Source: an uncultured Bacteroidales bacterium
GTDB lineage: Bacteria > Bacteroidota > Bacteroidia > Bacteroidales > Bacteroidaceae
Assembly: GCA_902799685.1 (NCBI GenBank)
Contig: CADCBO010000023.1
Span: 1 to 64,000, forward strand
Length of the DNA: 64,000 nt
Direction of reading: 5' to 3'
Part shown: one piece after another, positions 35,790 through 45,158 of the stretch
Layout of the letters: each line of letters opens with the position of its first letter
How positions within the stretch are numbered: the stretch's first letter is position 1
Program-made: the position numbers and the translations under genes
Notes under the pieces: model-generated
Seen by the model: the letters and a program-made list of their open reading frames with translations, nothing else
Databases searched by the model: none
Told to the model about the DNA's origin: nothing

Positions 35790-38309
35790 ATGGAATACAG
35801 GATATCAGACAAACTCAACTCTATACTGTCACTCTCCAAGGAGGAGGCGGAACGTCTCACCCATTCAGAGGTGACTGCAGAGCATCTGCTTTTGGGCATG
35901 CTCAGAGACGGACAGAACAAAGCTGTGGAACTGCTTGTAAGGATGGGTGTTGACCTGTCGGAACTGCGTATGCGTCTGGAATCGGCGCAGATTGCCTCCG
36001 AGACCAATGCCGACAAGGTTCCGATAGAGAAGATTGCCCTGTCAGTAGCAGTGACCAGGCTCATCAAGATAAGCATGCTTGAAGCCAGGCTCCAGAAAAA
36101 GGATGAGGTTGAAGCAGAGCATCTTCTGCTGGCCATAGCCCGTGACCGCTCAAGTATGACCGCCAATATACTTTCATCATATAATGTTGACTACCGCACC
36201 CTTCTTGCCCAATTGAACGGCACTGGCAGTGAGATACAGATGGGTATGGGAATGACTGACAGCGATGAAGAGGATGACGACGAACCGTCACCTCAATCCG
36301 ATGCGGGAAAACAGAGACCGGCCAGGACTGCCACCGCCAAATCAGGCAGCGACACGCCTGTCCTGGACAGTTTCAGCACCGATATGACTCAGGCGGCCCA
36401 GGATGGCAAGCTGGACCCGGTAGTGGGACGTGAAAAGGAGATTGAGCGTCTGGCTCAGATACTTACCCGTCGCAAGAAAAACAATCCTATACTGATTGGC
36501 GAACCTGGTGTGGGCAAGTCTGCCATTGTGGAAGGCCTGTCACAGCGTATAGTCCAGCGCAAGGTGTCACGCATGCTGTTCGGAAAACGTGTGCTGGCAC
36601 TTGATATGGCGGCTGTCGTGGCCGGCACAAAATATCGCGGCCAGTTTGAGGAGAGACTCCGTTCCATAATTCAGGAATTAAAGAAAAATCCTGACATCAT
36701 CCTGTTCATTGACGAGATACATACCATAATAGGTGCAGGTTCCGCTCCCGGATCAATGGATGCCGCCAACATGCTTAAACCGGCTCTTTCGCGCGGCGAA
36801 GTCCAATGTATAGGCGCAACTACTGTCGATGAATACCGCAAATCCATAGAGAAAGACGGTGCCTTGGAACGCCGTTTCCAGAAAATACTGGTGGAACCCA
36901 CTACAGCCGATGAGACATTGCAAATCCTGCAGAACATCAAGGACCGTTATGAGGAGCATCACAACGTCACATATACGGAAGATGCGATAAAGGCATGCGT
37001 CAGTCTTGCCCAGCGGTACATAACAGACCGTTCTTTCCCGGACAAAGCCATTGACGTAATGGATGAAGCCGGTTCGCGCACACATCTGTCAAATCTCTCC
37101 GTTCCCAAGGAAATTGAGGACAAGGAACAGCAGATAGACTTTACCCGTGAGGCCAAGAATGATGCTGTAAACCGTCAGGACTTTGAGTTGGCAGCCAGGT
37201 TCCGTGACCGGGAAAAAGAGTTGGAAACGGAACTGGACGGTATGAGGAAGGATTGGGAGAAGTCTCTTAAAAGCCATCGCGAAACGGTTGATGAAGAGAG
37301 CATTGCCACCGTGGTTTCCATGATGAGCGGTGTTCCGGTCCAGAAAATAGCGCGGGAGGAAGGCGAACGCCTTAAAGGCCTGGCCCCTGCCCTCAAGTCA
37401 AAGGTTATAGCGCAGGATTCAGCAATAGACCTGCTGGCAAGAGCCATACGCCGCAGTCGTGTTGGTCTGAAAAATCCCAACAAGCCAATAGGCTCGTTCC
37501 TGTTTCTTGGTCCCACCGGTGTAGGCAAGACCCTGCTTGCCAAAGAACTGGCTGAGCAGATGTTCGGAACGTCAGATGCGCTTATCCGGGTTGACATGAG
37601 CGAGTTCATGGAAAAGTTCGCCGTGTCACGTCTGGTTGGAGCTCCTCCCGGATACGTGGGTTATGAGGATGGCGGCCAGCTTACCGAGAAGGTACGCCGC
37701 AAGCCCTACTCCATCATTCTGCTTGACGAGATTGAGAAAGCTCATCAGGATGTATTCAACATACTGCTGCAGGTCATGGATGAGGGACGTCTTACTGACA
37801 GCGAGAGCCGTACGGTGGATTTCCGCAACACCATTATAATAATGACCTCCAACATCGGTTCGCGTCAGATCCAGGAATATGGCCGGGGAATTGGTTTCGG
37901 CACATCCGAGGCCGGCACAGATATGGCCCGTCAGGATATTATACGTAAGGCCTTGAACAAGTCATTTGCTCCGGAGTTCATAAACCGTATTGATGAGATC
38001 ATCACATTCAACCAGCTTGACCGCGAGGCCGTAGGCCGCATTGTGGAGATCGAGCTTGCACAGCTATCAAAGCGTATGGAAGGTATGGGATACACCCTTA
38101 CGGTAACTGATAACGCCAAGTCATTCCTGGCCGACAAGGGCTATAGCCGTGAGTATGGAGCCCGTCCGCTAAAACGCGCCATCCAGACCTACGTAGAGGA
38201 CAAACTGGCCGAAGTCATGATTGACGGAGAGTGCCCCTTAGGCTCAAAACTGCTGATAGAGGCAAACGCAGACAAGACAGACCTTACAGCTACTGTAGAA
38301 GCCAATTGA
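35790..38309 (+). CDS. clpC: ClpC-type ATP-dependent protease ATPase subunit
   Basis: The 839-residue Hsp100 ATPase unfolds substrates for ClpP. It has an N-terminal Clp repeat domain (residues ~5-145), then AAA1 with Walker [10 protein letters not shown], a middle UVR-like segment, and AAA2 with [10 protein letters not shown] and [22 protein letters not shown] loop is present. Two AAA domains with this N-domain identify ClpC. It is a single gene with its own promoter and a terminator at 38346. Confidence 0.94.
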   Translation: MEYRISDKLNSILSLSKEEAERLTHSEVTAEHLLLGMLRDGQNKAVELLVRMGVDLSELRMRLESAQIASETNADKVPIEKIALSVAVTRLIKISMLEARLQKKDEVEAEHLLLAIARDRSSMTANILSSYNVDYRTLLAQLNGTGSEIQMGMGMTDSDEEDDDEPSPQSDAGKQRPARTATAKSGSDTPVLDSFSTDMTQAAQDGKLDPVVGREKEIERLAQILTRRKKNNPILIGEPGVGKSAIVEGLSQRIVQRKVSRMLFGKRVLALDMAAVVAGTKYRGQFEERLRSIIQELKKNPDIILFIDEIHTIIGAGSAPGSMDAANMLKPALSRGEVQCIGATTVDEYRKSIEKDGALERRFQKILVEPTTADETLQILQNIKDRYEEHHNVTYTEDAIKACVSLAQRYITDRSFPDKAIDVMDEAGSRTHLSNLSVPKEIEDKEQQIDFTREAKNDAVNRQDFELAARFRDREKELETELDGMRKDWEKSLKSHRETVDEESIATVVSMMSGVPVQKIAREEGERLKGLAPALKSKVIAQDSAIDLLARAIRRSRVGLKNPNKPIGSFLFLGPTGVGKTLLAKELAEQMFGTSDALIRVDMSEFMEKFAVSRLVGAPPGYVGYEDGGQLTEKVRRKPYSIILLDEIEKAHQDVFNILLQVMDEGRLTDSESRTVDFRNTIIIMTSNIGSRQIQEYGRGIGFGTSEAGTDMARQDIIRKALNKSFAPEFINRIDEIITFNQLDREAVGRIVEIELAQLSKRMEGMGYTLTVTDNAKSFLADKGYSREYGARPLKRAIQTYVEDKLAEVMIDGECPLGSKLLIEANADKTDLTATVEAN

Positions 38310-38345
38310 TTTGACATAGAGTCATAACAGAACTCTTGTTCAGCC

Positions 38346-38378
38346 AAAATGTCAGACGTACCACCGTCTGGCATTTTT
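38346..38378 (+). terminator. Terminator of clpC
   Basis: A 13-bp stem (38346-38358 with 38365-38377) and 6-base loop are followed by T residues. Confidence 0.88.
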
Positions 38379-38432
38379 GTTGTACCTTAGCATATACGAC
38401 AAACAAGGCAGATAATCAAAAACAATATAATT

Positions 38433-40481
38433 ATGCAGAAAGGTAAAATCGGGGTAACGACAGAGAATATATTCCCCATTATCAAACAGTTCCTGTACAG
38501 TGACCGTGAGATATTCCTGCGTGAGATAGTATCAAACGCCGTCGATGCAACCCAAAAACTCAGGACATTGGCCTCCAAAGGCGATTTCAAGGGTGAGATG
38601 GGTGACCTTACGGTACATGTAACAGTCAACAAGGACAATATCACCGTAAGCGACCGCGGTATAGGTATGACCGCAGCCGAGATTGACAAGTATATCAATC
38701 AGATAGCATTTTCCGGTGCCAATGATTTTCTTGAAAAATACAAGAATGACGCAAATGCCATCATCGGCCATTTCGGACTTGGATTCTACTCGGCATTCAT
38801 GGTTTCAAAGAAGGTCGAGATAATTACCAAATCCTATCAGGAGGGTGCTCAGGCAGCTAAATGGAGCTGTGACGGATCACCCGAATTCCAACTGACTGAC
38901 GCAGACAAGGCTGACCGCGGAACCGATATCATACTCTATCTGGACGATGACAGCAAGGAATACCTGCAGGAGACCACGATTCAGGGCCTCCTCAAGAAAT
39001 ACTGCCGTTTCCTGCCCGTGCAGATTGCCTGCGGCAAGAAAAAGGAGTGGAAAGACGGAAAGGAAGTTGAAACGGATCAGGATAACATCATAAATAACGT
39101 GGAACCGCTCTGGACCAAGACCCCGAGCGAACTCAAGGATGAAGATTATAAGGGATTCTACCGCGAACTCTATCCTATGCAGGACGAACCCCTGTTCTGG
39201 ATACATCTGAACGTTGATTTTCCGTTCCACCTGACCGGAATCCTCTATTTCCCCAAAATCAAGACCAATCTGGATTTACAGAAGAACCGCATACAACTCT
39301 ATTGCAACCAGGTGTTCGTGACAGATTCTGTAGAGGGAATAGTTCCTGATTTCCTTACGCTTCTGCATGGTGTGATAGATTCACCTGACATACCTCTGAA
39401 TGTATCACGTTCATATCTGCAGAGTGATTCAAACGTCAAGAAGATATCCGGTTACATCACCAAGAAGGTTGCCGACCGTCTGACATCGATTTTCAAGAAC
39501 GACCGTAAGGAGTTTGAGCAGAAATGGGATGACGTGAAACTGTTCATAAACTATGGTATGCTCACTGAGGAGGATTTCTATGGCAAGATGGAGAAGGTTG
39601 CCCTCTTAAAGGATACTGACGGCAAGTACTTTACATTTGAAGAGTACAAGAAACTGATAGAGAGTAACCAGACCGATAAGAACAAGAGCCTGATATATCT
39701 CTATGCTACAAACAGGGAGGAGCAATACGGATACATTGAGGCCGCAAAGAACAAGGGTTACAGTGTACTGCTCATGGATAACCAGCTGGATATTCCCATG
39801 ATAGGCATGCTGGAGCAGAAGTTCGGTAACAGCAGCCGTTTCCAGAGGGTTGACAGTGACTCAATAGACAATCTCATAGCCAAGGATGACAATAAGGCTG
39901 TAGATCTGCCTGCAGGTCAGTTGCGCATGCTCACCAAGGTATTCAGCAGCCAGATGCCCAAGATTGAAAAGGCTGATTTCCACGTTGACGCCCAGAGCTT
40001 AGGCGAGTCTGCCCTACCCGTCATGGTTACCTGCAGCGAGTATATGCGCCGAATGAAGGATATGGCCGCCATACAGCCTGGAATGAGTTTCTACGGCGAT
40101 ATGCCCGATATGTACACCGTAATCCTTAACAAGGACCATAAGCTGATCAAGAAGGTTCTTGATGATGCTTCTGCCGCATGTGACGCCAAGGTTAAGCCTG
40201 AAGATGACAAGCTGAACACTCTCAAGGAGCGTCAGGCCGAACTGCGCAAGGCACGTGAGGGAAAGAAAGATGAGGATGTGCCACAGACAGAGAAGGATGA
40301 GATGAAGGATATTGACGGCAAGATTTCAGAGTCTGAGAACAATATTTCAGGCATCTATGCAGAGTATGCCGCAGGCAATAAGATAGTACATGAACTCATT
40401 GACCTGGCCCTGCTGCAGAATGGAATGCTTAAAGGTGAGTCATTGGCAGCATTCATACGCCGCAGCGTCGAGTTGATCTGA
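38433..40481 (+). CDS. htpG: Molecular chaperone HtpG (Hsp90)
   Basis: This 682-residue Hsp90 has the GHKL ATP-binding motifs REIVSNAVDATQKLR, DRGIGM (GIGMTAAEIDKYI) and IGHFGLGFYSAFMVS. The middle and C-terminal dimerisation domains follow. It aids folding of client proteins in the cytoplasm. It lies between two terminators, so it is expressed alone; no consensus promoter box is obvious in the 120-bp upstream gap. Confidence 0.97.
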   Translation: MQKGKIGVTTENIFPIIKQFLYSDREIFLREIVSNAVDATQKLRTLASKGDFKGEMGDLTVHVTVNKDNITVSDRGIGMTAAEIDKYINQIAFSGANDFLEKYKNDANAIIGHFGLGFYSAFMVSKKVEIITKSYQEGAQAAKWSCDGSPEFQLTDADKADRGTDIILYLDDDSKEYLQETTIQGLLKKYCRFLPVQIACGKKKEWKDGKEVETDQDNIINNVEPLWTKTPSELKDEDYKGFYRELYPMQDEPLFWIHLNVDFPFHLTGILYFPKIKTNLDLQKNRIQLYCNQVFVTDSVEGIVPDFLTLLHGVIDSPDIPLNVSRSYLQSDSNVKKISGYITKKVADRLTSIFKNDRKEFEQKWDDVKLFINYGMLTEEDFYGKMEKVALLKDTDGKYFTFEEYKKLIESNQTDKNKSLIYLYATNREEQYGYIEAAKNKGYSVLLMDNQLDIPMIGMLEQKFGNSSRFQRVDSDSIDNLIAKDDNKAVDLPAGQLRMLTKVFSSQMPKIEKADFHVDAQSLGESALPVMVTCSEYMRRMKDMAAIQPGMSFYGDMPDMYTVILNKDHKLIKKVLDDASAACDAKVKPEDDKLNTLKERQAELRKAREGKKDEDVPQTEKDEMKDIDGKISESENNISGIYAEYAAGNKIVHELIDLALLQNGMLKGESLAAFIRRSVELI

Positions 40482-40504
40482 AAAGAAGCTTTTTTATATG
40501 AATT

Positions 40505-40538
40505 AGGGCACTGAGAGTTCATCGGTGCCCTTTTTTTA
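40505..40538 (+). terminator. Terminator of htpG
   Basis: A 10-bp stem (40505-40514 with 40522-40531) is followed by seven T residues. Confidence 0.88.
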
Positions 40539-40540
40539 TA

Positions 40541-40548
40541 TACATTTG
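40541..40548 (+). promoter_or_regulatory. -7 box upstream of the patatin/barrel gene
   Basis: TACATTTG matches TAnnTTTG and lies only 5 bp before the ATG at 40554. If used, the mRNA would be nearly leaderless. Confidence 0.4.
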
Positions 40549-40553
40549 TAGGT

Positions 40554-42869
40554 ATGTTCAAAAGGGTATATATAACACTGATTTCCTTACTGCTCCTGTT
40601 ATCGGCATCTGTCAGCGCAGAACAGCAGAAGGTGGGTCTGGTACTTAGTGGCGGCGGAGCCAAGGGTATGGCCCATATCGGCGTGATACGTGCCCTTGAG
40701 GAGAATGGCATCCCAATAGACTACATTGCCGGAACGTCTATGGGCGCAGTGATAGGATCACTGTACGCAATGGGCTATTCTCCCGATGAGATGGAAGAGC
40801 TTATACGCTCCGATGATTTCAAGAACTGGTATATGGGCTCCAAGGACATGAATTACCAGTTCTATTTCAAGCAGAACCCTCCTACTCCGGCTTTCATATC
40901 CGCACAGATAGCCATCAGGGACTCCATGACCGTATTAAGGCCCATGGTGAACAGCGTGATAGACCCCCTCCAGATGAATCTTGCCTTTGTTGACATATTT
41001 GCCGGTGCATCTGCTGTATGCCACAATGACTTTGACAGCCTGATGGTACCTTTCAGGGCGGTAGCGTCGGATGTGTTCAACAAGAGTTCCATCGTACTCT
41101 CCAGGGGTGACCTGGGCGATGCGGTCCGTGCATCAATGTCCTTCCCGTTCGTGTTCCGCCCCATAATGATAGACACCATAATAGCATATGACGGAGGAAT
41201 TTATGACAATTTCCCGGTAGATGTAATGGTGCGTGAGTTCCATCCGGATTTTGTGATAGGAAGCGTTGTGGCGGTAAGTCCGGGTACTCCCGAAATAGAG
41301 ATACCAGATGAGTATGACATCATGGGCCAGGTGCGTAGCATGATTGTCCAGAAGAGTGACTACAGTCTGGATCCCAGGCTTGGCATAAAGGTTGAGTTTG
41401 ACCTGAGCAATGTGGGCCTTCTGGATTTCCAGAAGATAGATGAACTGTCCGACCTGGGTTACAAAACCACCATGCTCCTCATGGACTCCATCAAGTCCAG
41501 GACCCGGTCCCGTATAGACACGATAGCAGTCAAACAGATGCGCCAGTCATTCAAGCGGCAGATACCGGACCTTACATTCGGCGATGTGAATGTTAGCGGC
41601 GTAAACCAGGCACAAAGCCGTTACGTAAGGAAAGAGCTCAATGCCACCGACGGCAGGTTCGGATTCCAGGATTTCAAGTCCGGTTATTTCAAACTTTTGT
41701 CAGATGATGCCATAAGTGAGATAATCCCCTCTACCAGTTATTCCAGACAGGATTCGGCATTCAGGCTCAATCTAAATGTCAAGCTTGATGACCATCCAAC
41801 CTTCAGCCTTGGCGGCGGCCTGTCAACATCGGTCTCCAGCCAGTTGTACGGAGCCGTATCATACAGCCATATCGGCGAGGCTTCCGAATCATATCTTTTG
41901 GAGGGACAGGTGGGGCGCTCCTATAGCAACGTACAGCTGCTTACCCGTATAGATATGGCCGCAAAGATACCATTGTCCATATCCGTGCAGCTGGCATACA
42001 ATAACATGAACTATTTCAGGTCCGAGTTTGTCCTTACGTCCGACAAGTACCTGCCTGCCCTGAACAAATCAGAGGAGTTCTTTGCCAAGATCAAGTTCTC
42101 GCGTCCCTTCATGAACAACTACAAGGCTGTGTTCTCCATTGGAGCCGCACATCATAAGGACTTCTATTCACAGTCCAGCAATGTTGACCTGCGCACTTTC
42201 AAGTATGACTGCAACCGTCATAACATACTGGGCGGCTCGGTCACGTTTACGGGCAATACCCTCAATAATTTCCAGTATCCCACCAGCGGACGCTCAGAAA
42301 CCATACGTGCCTTTATAGGTACAGAGAATGACCTGTTCCGGCCACAGAATGTGGACTCGCCCCAATATCATTCCGAGGACCGTTCGTGGCTGCAGATATC
42401 GGCCAATCTGGAGCATTACATCAAGTTCTCGTCACATCTGGTATTGGGTACGTTACTGGAGGGCTATTATTCAACCAGAAACTTCTCAAGCAACTATCAG
42501 GCGTCAGTCATGCAGGCCGGCAGGTTCCAGCCTACCGTGAACAGCAAATTTTTCTATGACCCGGATTTTTCGGCCAACGCATATTTTGCCGCCGGAATCA
42601 AGCCAATATGGATAATCAACAGCGTATTCCACCTGCGTTCAGAGTTATATGCATTCCAGCCTACCCGCCCCATATATGACGATAACGGAAAGGCTGCGTA
42701 TGGAAAATCCCTGACCGGGTTCCAGCTTATGGGCGAGTTTTCTTTTGTAGCGCAATATCAGAGAATCATGTTCAATGCATTCCTGGATTTCTCCACATCA
42801 AGCTTCAACCCCACCATGTTCGGTGTCACATTCGGTATTCTTATGCCTAATGAATGGTTCCTGGAATGA
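40554..42869 (+). CDS. Patatin-like phospholipase with C-terminal outer-membrane barrel
   Basis: A signal peptide (~1-22) precedes a patatin domain with oxyanion motif GGGAKG (~33-38), nucleophile GTSMG (Ser62) and the Asp of DGG near 213. A POTRA-like segment (~330-400) and a C-terminal BamA-like barrel (to residue 771) follow. The order matches the secreted patatin/PlpD family, in which the barrel exports the lipase domain. The usual substrate is phospholipid; the exact lipid is unknown. It is a lone gene between htpG and an acyl-CoA synthetase. Confidence 0.9.
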   Translation: MFKRVYITLISLLLLLSASVSAEQQKVGLVLSGGGAKGMAHIGVIRALEENGIPIDYIAGTSMGAVIGSLYAMGYSPDEMEELIRSDDFKNWYMGSKDMNYQFYFKQNPPTPAFISAQIAIRDSMTVLRPMVNSVIDPLQMNLAFVDIFAGASAVCHNDFDSLMVPFRAVASDVFNKSSIVLSRGDLGDAVRASMSFPFVFRPIMIDTIIAYDGGIYDNFPVDVMVREFHPDFVIGSVVAVSPGTPEIEIPDEYDIMGQVRSMIVQKSDYSLDPRLGIKVEFDLSNVGLLDFQKIDELSDLGYKTTMLLMDSIKSRTRSRIDTIAVKQMRQSFKRQIPDLTFGDVNVSGVNQAQSRYVRKELNATDGRFGFQDFKSGYFKLLSDDAISEIIPSTSYSRQDSAFRLNLNVKLDDHPTFSLGGGLSTSVSSQLYGAVSYSHIGEASESYLLEGQVGRSYSNVQLLTRIDMAAKIPLSISVQLAYNNMNYFRSEFVLTSDKYLPALNKSEEFFAKIKFSRPFMNNYKAVFSIGAAHHKDFYSQSSNVDLRTFKYDCNRHNILGGSVTFTGNTLNNFQYPTSGRSETIRAFIGTENDLFRPQNVDSPQYHSEDRSWLQISANLEHYIKFSSHLVLGTLLEGYYSTRNFSSNYQASVMQAGRFQPTVNSKFFYDPDFSANAYFAAGIKPIWIINSVFHLRSELYAFQPTRPIYDDNGKAAYGKSLTGFQLMGEFSFVAQYQRIMFNAFLDFSTSSFNPTMFGVTFGILMPNEWFLE

Positions 42870-42905
42870 TTATGAAACTGAATTCAACAAAACAAAATAT
42901 AATAT

Positions 42906-44552
42906 ATGGAGAAATATCCTCATTATCTTGAAAGGCTTCAGGCTGCCACACGTAAGTACTGGGACAAACCCGCGCTTAACAACATCGGAGGAGAGACATT
43001 CACATACGCCCAGATGGCGCGTTCCATAGCCAGGTTCCACATAGTATTTGAATATGCAGGAATTAAGAAGGGAGACCATATTGCCCTGTGTGCACAGAAC
43101 GGTGCCCGCTGGGGATTTGCCTATCTTGCGGTAAACACATATGAGACGGTCATTGTTCCTATCCTGGCCGATTTCAAACCTGACAGTGTCATGGGGCTTG
43201 TGAACCACTCTGAGAGCATAGTGCTGTTTACCGATGCAGGCCGCTGGTCAAAGATGGACAGCACCAGGATGCCTAATGTGCGTGCCGTGTTTGATGTCAA
43301 TGCACTCAAGCTGCTTTACTGCAATGATGATAAGATACAGTATGCGTTTGATCACCTTGATGAACTTTTTGACAAGAAATACCCCAACGGCTTTGGTCCT
43401 GAAGATGTGGTGTTCCCCACCGACAACTGGGATGACCTTTCCACTATCAACTATACATCCGGCTCAACAGGTGATCCCAAAGGAGTGATGCTGACTTACC
43501 GTAATTTCTCATCCATAGTAGATTACAGCCAGCGCCATGTACCCGCAGGTGACAAGATGGTATCCATGCTGCCTATGGCTCATATGTACGGACTTGTGAT
43601 AGAGTTCCTGTATCCGCTCAGTAACGGCACATCAATCTACTGGCTTGGCGCAGCCCCTACTCCTGCCGCCCTGATGAAAGCCTTTGCCGATGTCAAGCCC
43701 TATCTGCTCATAACCGTTCCGCTGGTAATGGAAAAGATCTACAAGTCAAAGATCAAGCCCATGATTGATAAGCCAGCAATTAAGATAGCACTTAAGGTAC
43801 CTGGGCTTAACTCAATCATCTACAAGAAGATAAAAGACGGATTGATAACAGCGTTCGGTGGAAACTGCCAGGAGTTCATAATGGGCGGTGCGGCTCTTAA
43901 TCCGGAGGTGGAGCGTATATTCAAGAAAATCAAGTTCCCATATCTGGTGGGTTACGGAATGACCGAGGCCTGTCCGCTTCTGGCATACGAGCATTGGACC
44001 AAATACGTGCCCGGTTCTTGCGGCAAACCCGTAGATGTGGCAGAGGTACGCATTGACTCGGAAGATCCGCAGAATGTGGTTGGCGAAATCCAAGCGCGCG
44101 GTGAGAACATAACCATAGGTTACTACAACAATCCGGAGGCTACCGCCAATGCATTTACCGATGACGGCTGGCTCAAGACCGGCGACCTGGGTATTATGGA
44201 TGCCGATGGCAACATATTCATACGCGGACGCTCCAAGAACATGATTCTGGGACCATCGGGCCAGAACATATACCCCGAGGAGATTGAGGCTGTGGTCAAC
44301 AACCAGGTTTTTGTAGTGGAATCCGTAGTAGTGGATCGTGGCGGAAAGCTGGTGGCTCTGGTGTATCTTGATGAGCAGGCTATAGCCAAAGCTCTTCTGG
44401 ATGCCGAGGCCAAGGATGCCATACCTGAGAACATACGCCTTACCTCCAACCGCGTTCTGCCAGTCTACAGCCAGATAGCAAAAGTGGAGATTCAGGACGC
44501 TCCGTTTGAGAAGACTCCCAAGATGTCTATCCGCCGCTTCCTCTACAAATAA
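42906..44552 (+). CDS. Long-chain fatty acid-CoA ligase (AMP-binding)
   Basis: This 548-residue adenylate-forming enzyme has the P-loop INYTSGSTGDPKGVML, the motif VGYGMTEACPLLAYEHW, and the C-terminal GRSKNMILGPSGQNIYPEEIE segment. It activates fatty acids with ATP and CoA in the cytoplasm. Starting 36 bp after a patatin-type phospholipase, it could take up fatty acids that the phospholipase releases, though the pairing is inference. It is the last gene before the element-boundary region. Confidence 0.9.
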   Translation: MEKYPHYLERLQAATRKYWDKPALNNIGGETFTYAQMARSIARFHIVFEYAGIKKGDHIALCAQNGARWGFAYLAVNTYETVIVPILADFKPDSVMGLVNHSESIVLFTDAGRWSKMDSTRMPNVRAVFDVNALKLLYCNDDKIQYAFDHLDELFDKKYPNGFGPEDVVFPTDNWDDLSTINYTSGSTGDPKGVMLTYRNFSSIVDYSQRHVPAGDKMVSMLPMAHMYGLVIEFLYPLSNGTSIYWLGAAPTPAALMKAFADVKPYLLITVPLVMEKIYKSKIKPMIDKPAIKIALKVPGLNSIIYKKIKDGLITAFGGNCQEFIMGGAALNPEVERIFKKIKFPYLVGYGMTEACPLLAYEHWTKYVPGSCGKPVDVAEVRIDSEDPQNVVGEIQARGENITIGYYNNPEATANAFTDDGWLKTGDLGIMDADGNIFIRGRSKNMILGPSGQNIYPEEIEAVVNNQVFVVESVVVDRGGKLVALVYLDEQAIAKALLDAEAKDAIPENIRLTSNRVLPVYSQIAKVEIQDAPFEKTPKMSIRRFLYK

Positions 44553-44584
44553 TGACGCAAAGGGGTCGTTTAATAATGCGTCAC
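44551..44584 (+). repeat. Direct repeat copy 1 (around small ORF)
   Basis: The core string CAAAGGGGTCGTTT is shared with 44740-44790. This copy also has perfect 7-bp inverted ends, TGACGCA (44553-44559) and TGCGTCA (44577-44583). Confidence 0.75.
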
Positions 44585-44627
44585 ATCACTAGTATTTTTC
44601 AATTAGTAATTAACACTTATACGCCAA

Positions 44628-44741
44628 ATGGAAAAGGTGACTAAAAACAAATACTTCACGCCGGAAACCAAAGTCGTGGAGTTGCAAACTGAGGGGGTAA
44701 TATGTGCCCTTAGCGATTACTGGAGCGAGCCTTTGGACTAA
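44628..44741 (+). CDS. Short peptide of unknown function (37 aa)
   Basis: An ATG at 44628 opens MEKVTKNKYFTPETKVVELQ and the frame ends at TAA 44739-44741. It is basic at the N-terminus, contains a conserved-looking core (TPETKVVELQTEGVICALS) and ends acidic (EPLD). Short open frames with a similar KYxxPExxVVE start are familiar from Bacteroidales intergenic regions, but I know of no function. It is flanked by two direct repeats at 44551-44584 and 44740-44790 whose core brackets the gene. A ribosome-binding site is not evident. Confidence 0.5.
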   Translation: MEKVTKNKYFTPETKVVELQTEGVICALSDYWSEPLD

Positions 44742-44790
44742 TGACCAAAGGGGTCGTTTTGGGGTGCACCTCATTTAAGAATGCGTCACG
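44740..44790 (+). repeat. Direct repeat copy 2 (around small ORF)
   Basis: It repeats CAAAGGGGTCGTTT and the AATGCGTCAC end of copy 1, with about 20 extra bases between them. The two copies flank the 37-codon gene. Confidence 0.75.
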
Positions 44791-44818
44791 ACAGTACTGA
44801 ATTATAGATTTGCAAATG

Positions 44819-44861
44819 GTCTGGAGTTTTCTCACCCGGGAGAGCTCCAGACTTCTTTTTG
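44819..44861 (+). terminator. Rho-independent terminator, plus strand
   Basis: An 8-bp stem GTCTGGAG/CTCCAGAC (44819-44826 with 44845-44852), with an inner TCTC/GAGA pairing, is followed by a T-rich run. It would end the transcript of the acyl-CoA ligase and the small peptide. Confidence 0.8.
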
Positions 44862-44937
44862 TTGGGCCAACAAATTTCATTGGGTATCAAAAATGTTGGA
44901 ACAATGTTGGAACAAAATGTTAAAATGCAAAAATCAA

Positions 44938-44969
44938 ACGGCCCCACAAGTATCTGTGGAGCCGTTTTC
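44938..44969 (-). terminator. tRNA terminator left at the element junction
   Basis: Read on the minus strand, a roughly 13-bp stem with loop GATACT is followed by a T-rich tail (GATTTTTGC). It directly follows a 19-bp tRNA 3'-end fragment, the same order as the intact tRNA-Ser and its terminator at 14065-14179. I infer it once ended a tRNA transcript. Confidence 0.7.
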
Positions 44970-44988
44970 TGGTGATTCCGCCGGGATT
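44970..44988 (-). other. tRNA 3'-end fragment: probable attachment site of the integrative element
   Basis: The minus strand reads AATCCCGGCGGAATCACCA: the 3' side of a T arm, a 7-base acceptor strand, discriminator A and an encoded CCA. No tRNA body follows. With the leftover terminator on its left and an integrase gene starting 170 bp to the right, this looks like one end of an element inserted in a tRNA gene. The acceptor strand would pair with a tRNA starting GATTCCG. Confidence 0.6.
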
Positions 44989-45098
44989 AGGTTTTTTGAT
45001 ATTTATTGAATTTCTATTTGACTTAAAATGCTTATTTATTGCGGTTTATGAGTTTTGATGGTTAAATAGAGTTTAATGGATTATAAAAGTGGTGGTAC

Positions 45099-45132
45099 TT
45101 TGGTGGTACCTTTGATATTATTGTTATCTTTG
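45099..45132 (+). promoter_or_regulatory. Promoter of the integrase
   Basis: TATCTTTG (45125-45132) fits TAnnTTTG and a TTTG lies 22 bp before it (45099-45102), slightly long spacing. The ATG follows 26 bp after the box. Confidence 0.5.
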
Positions 45133-45158
45133 TAGTGCAATTCTTAAATATCACTACA

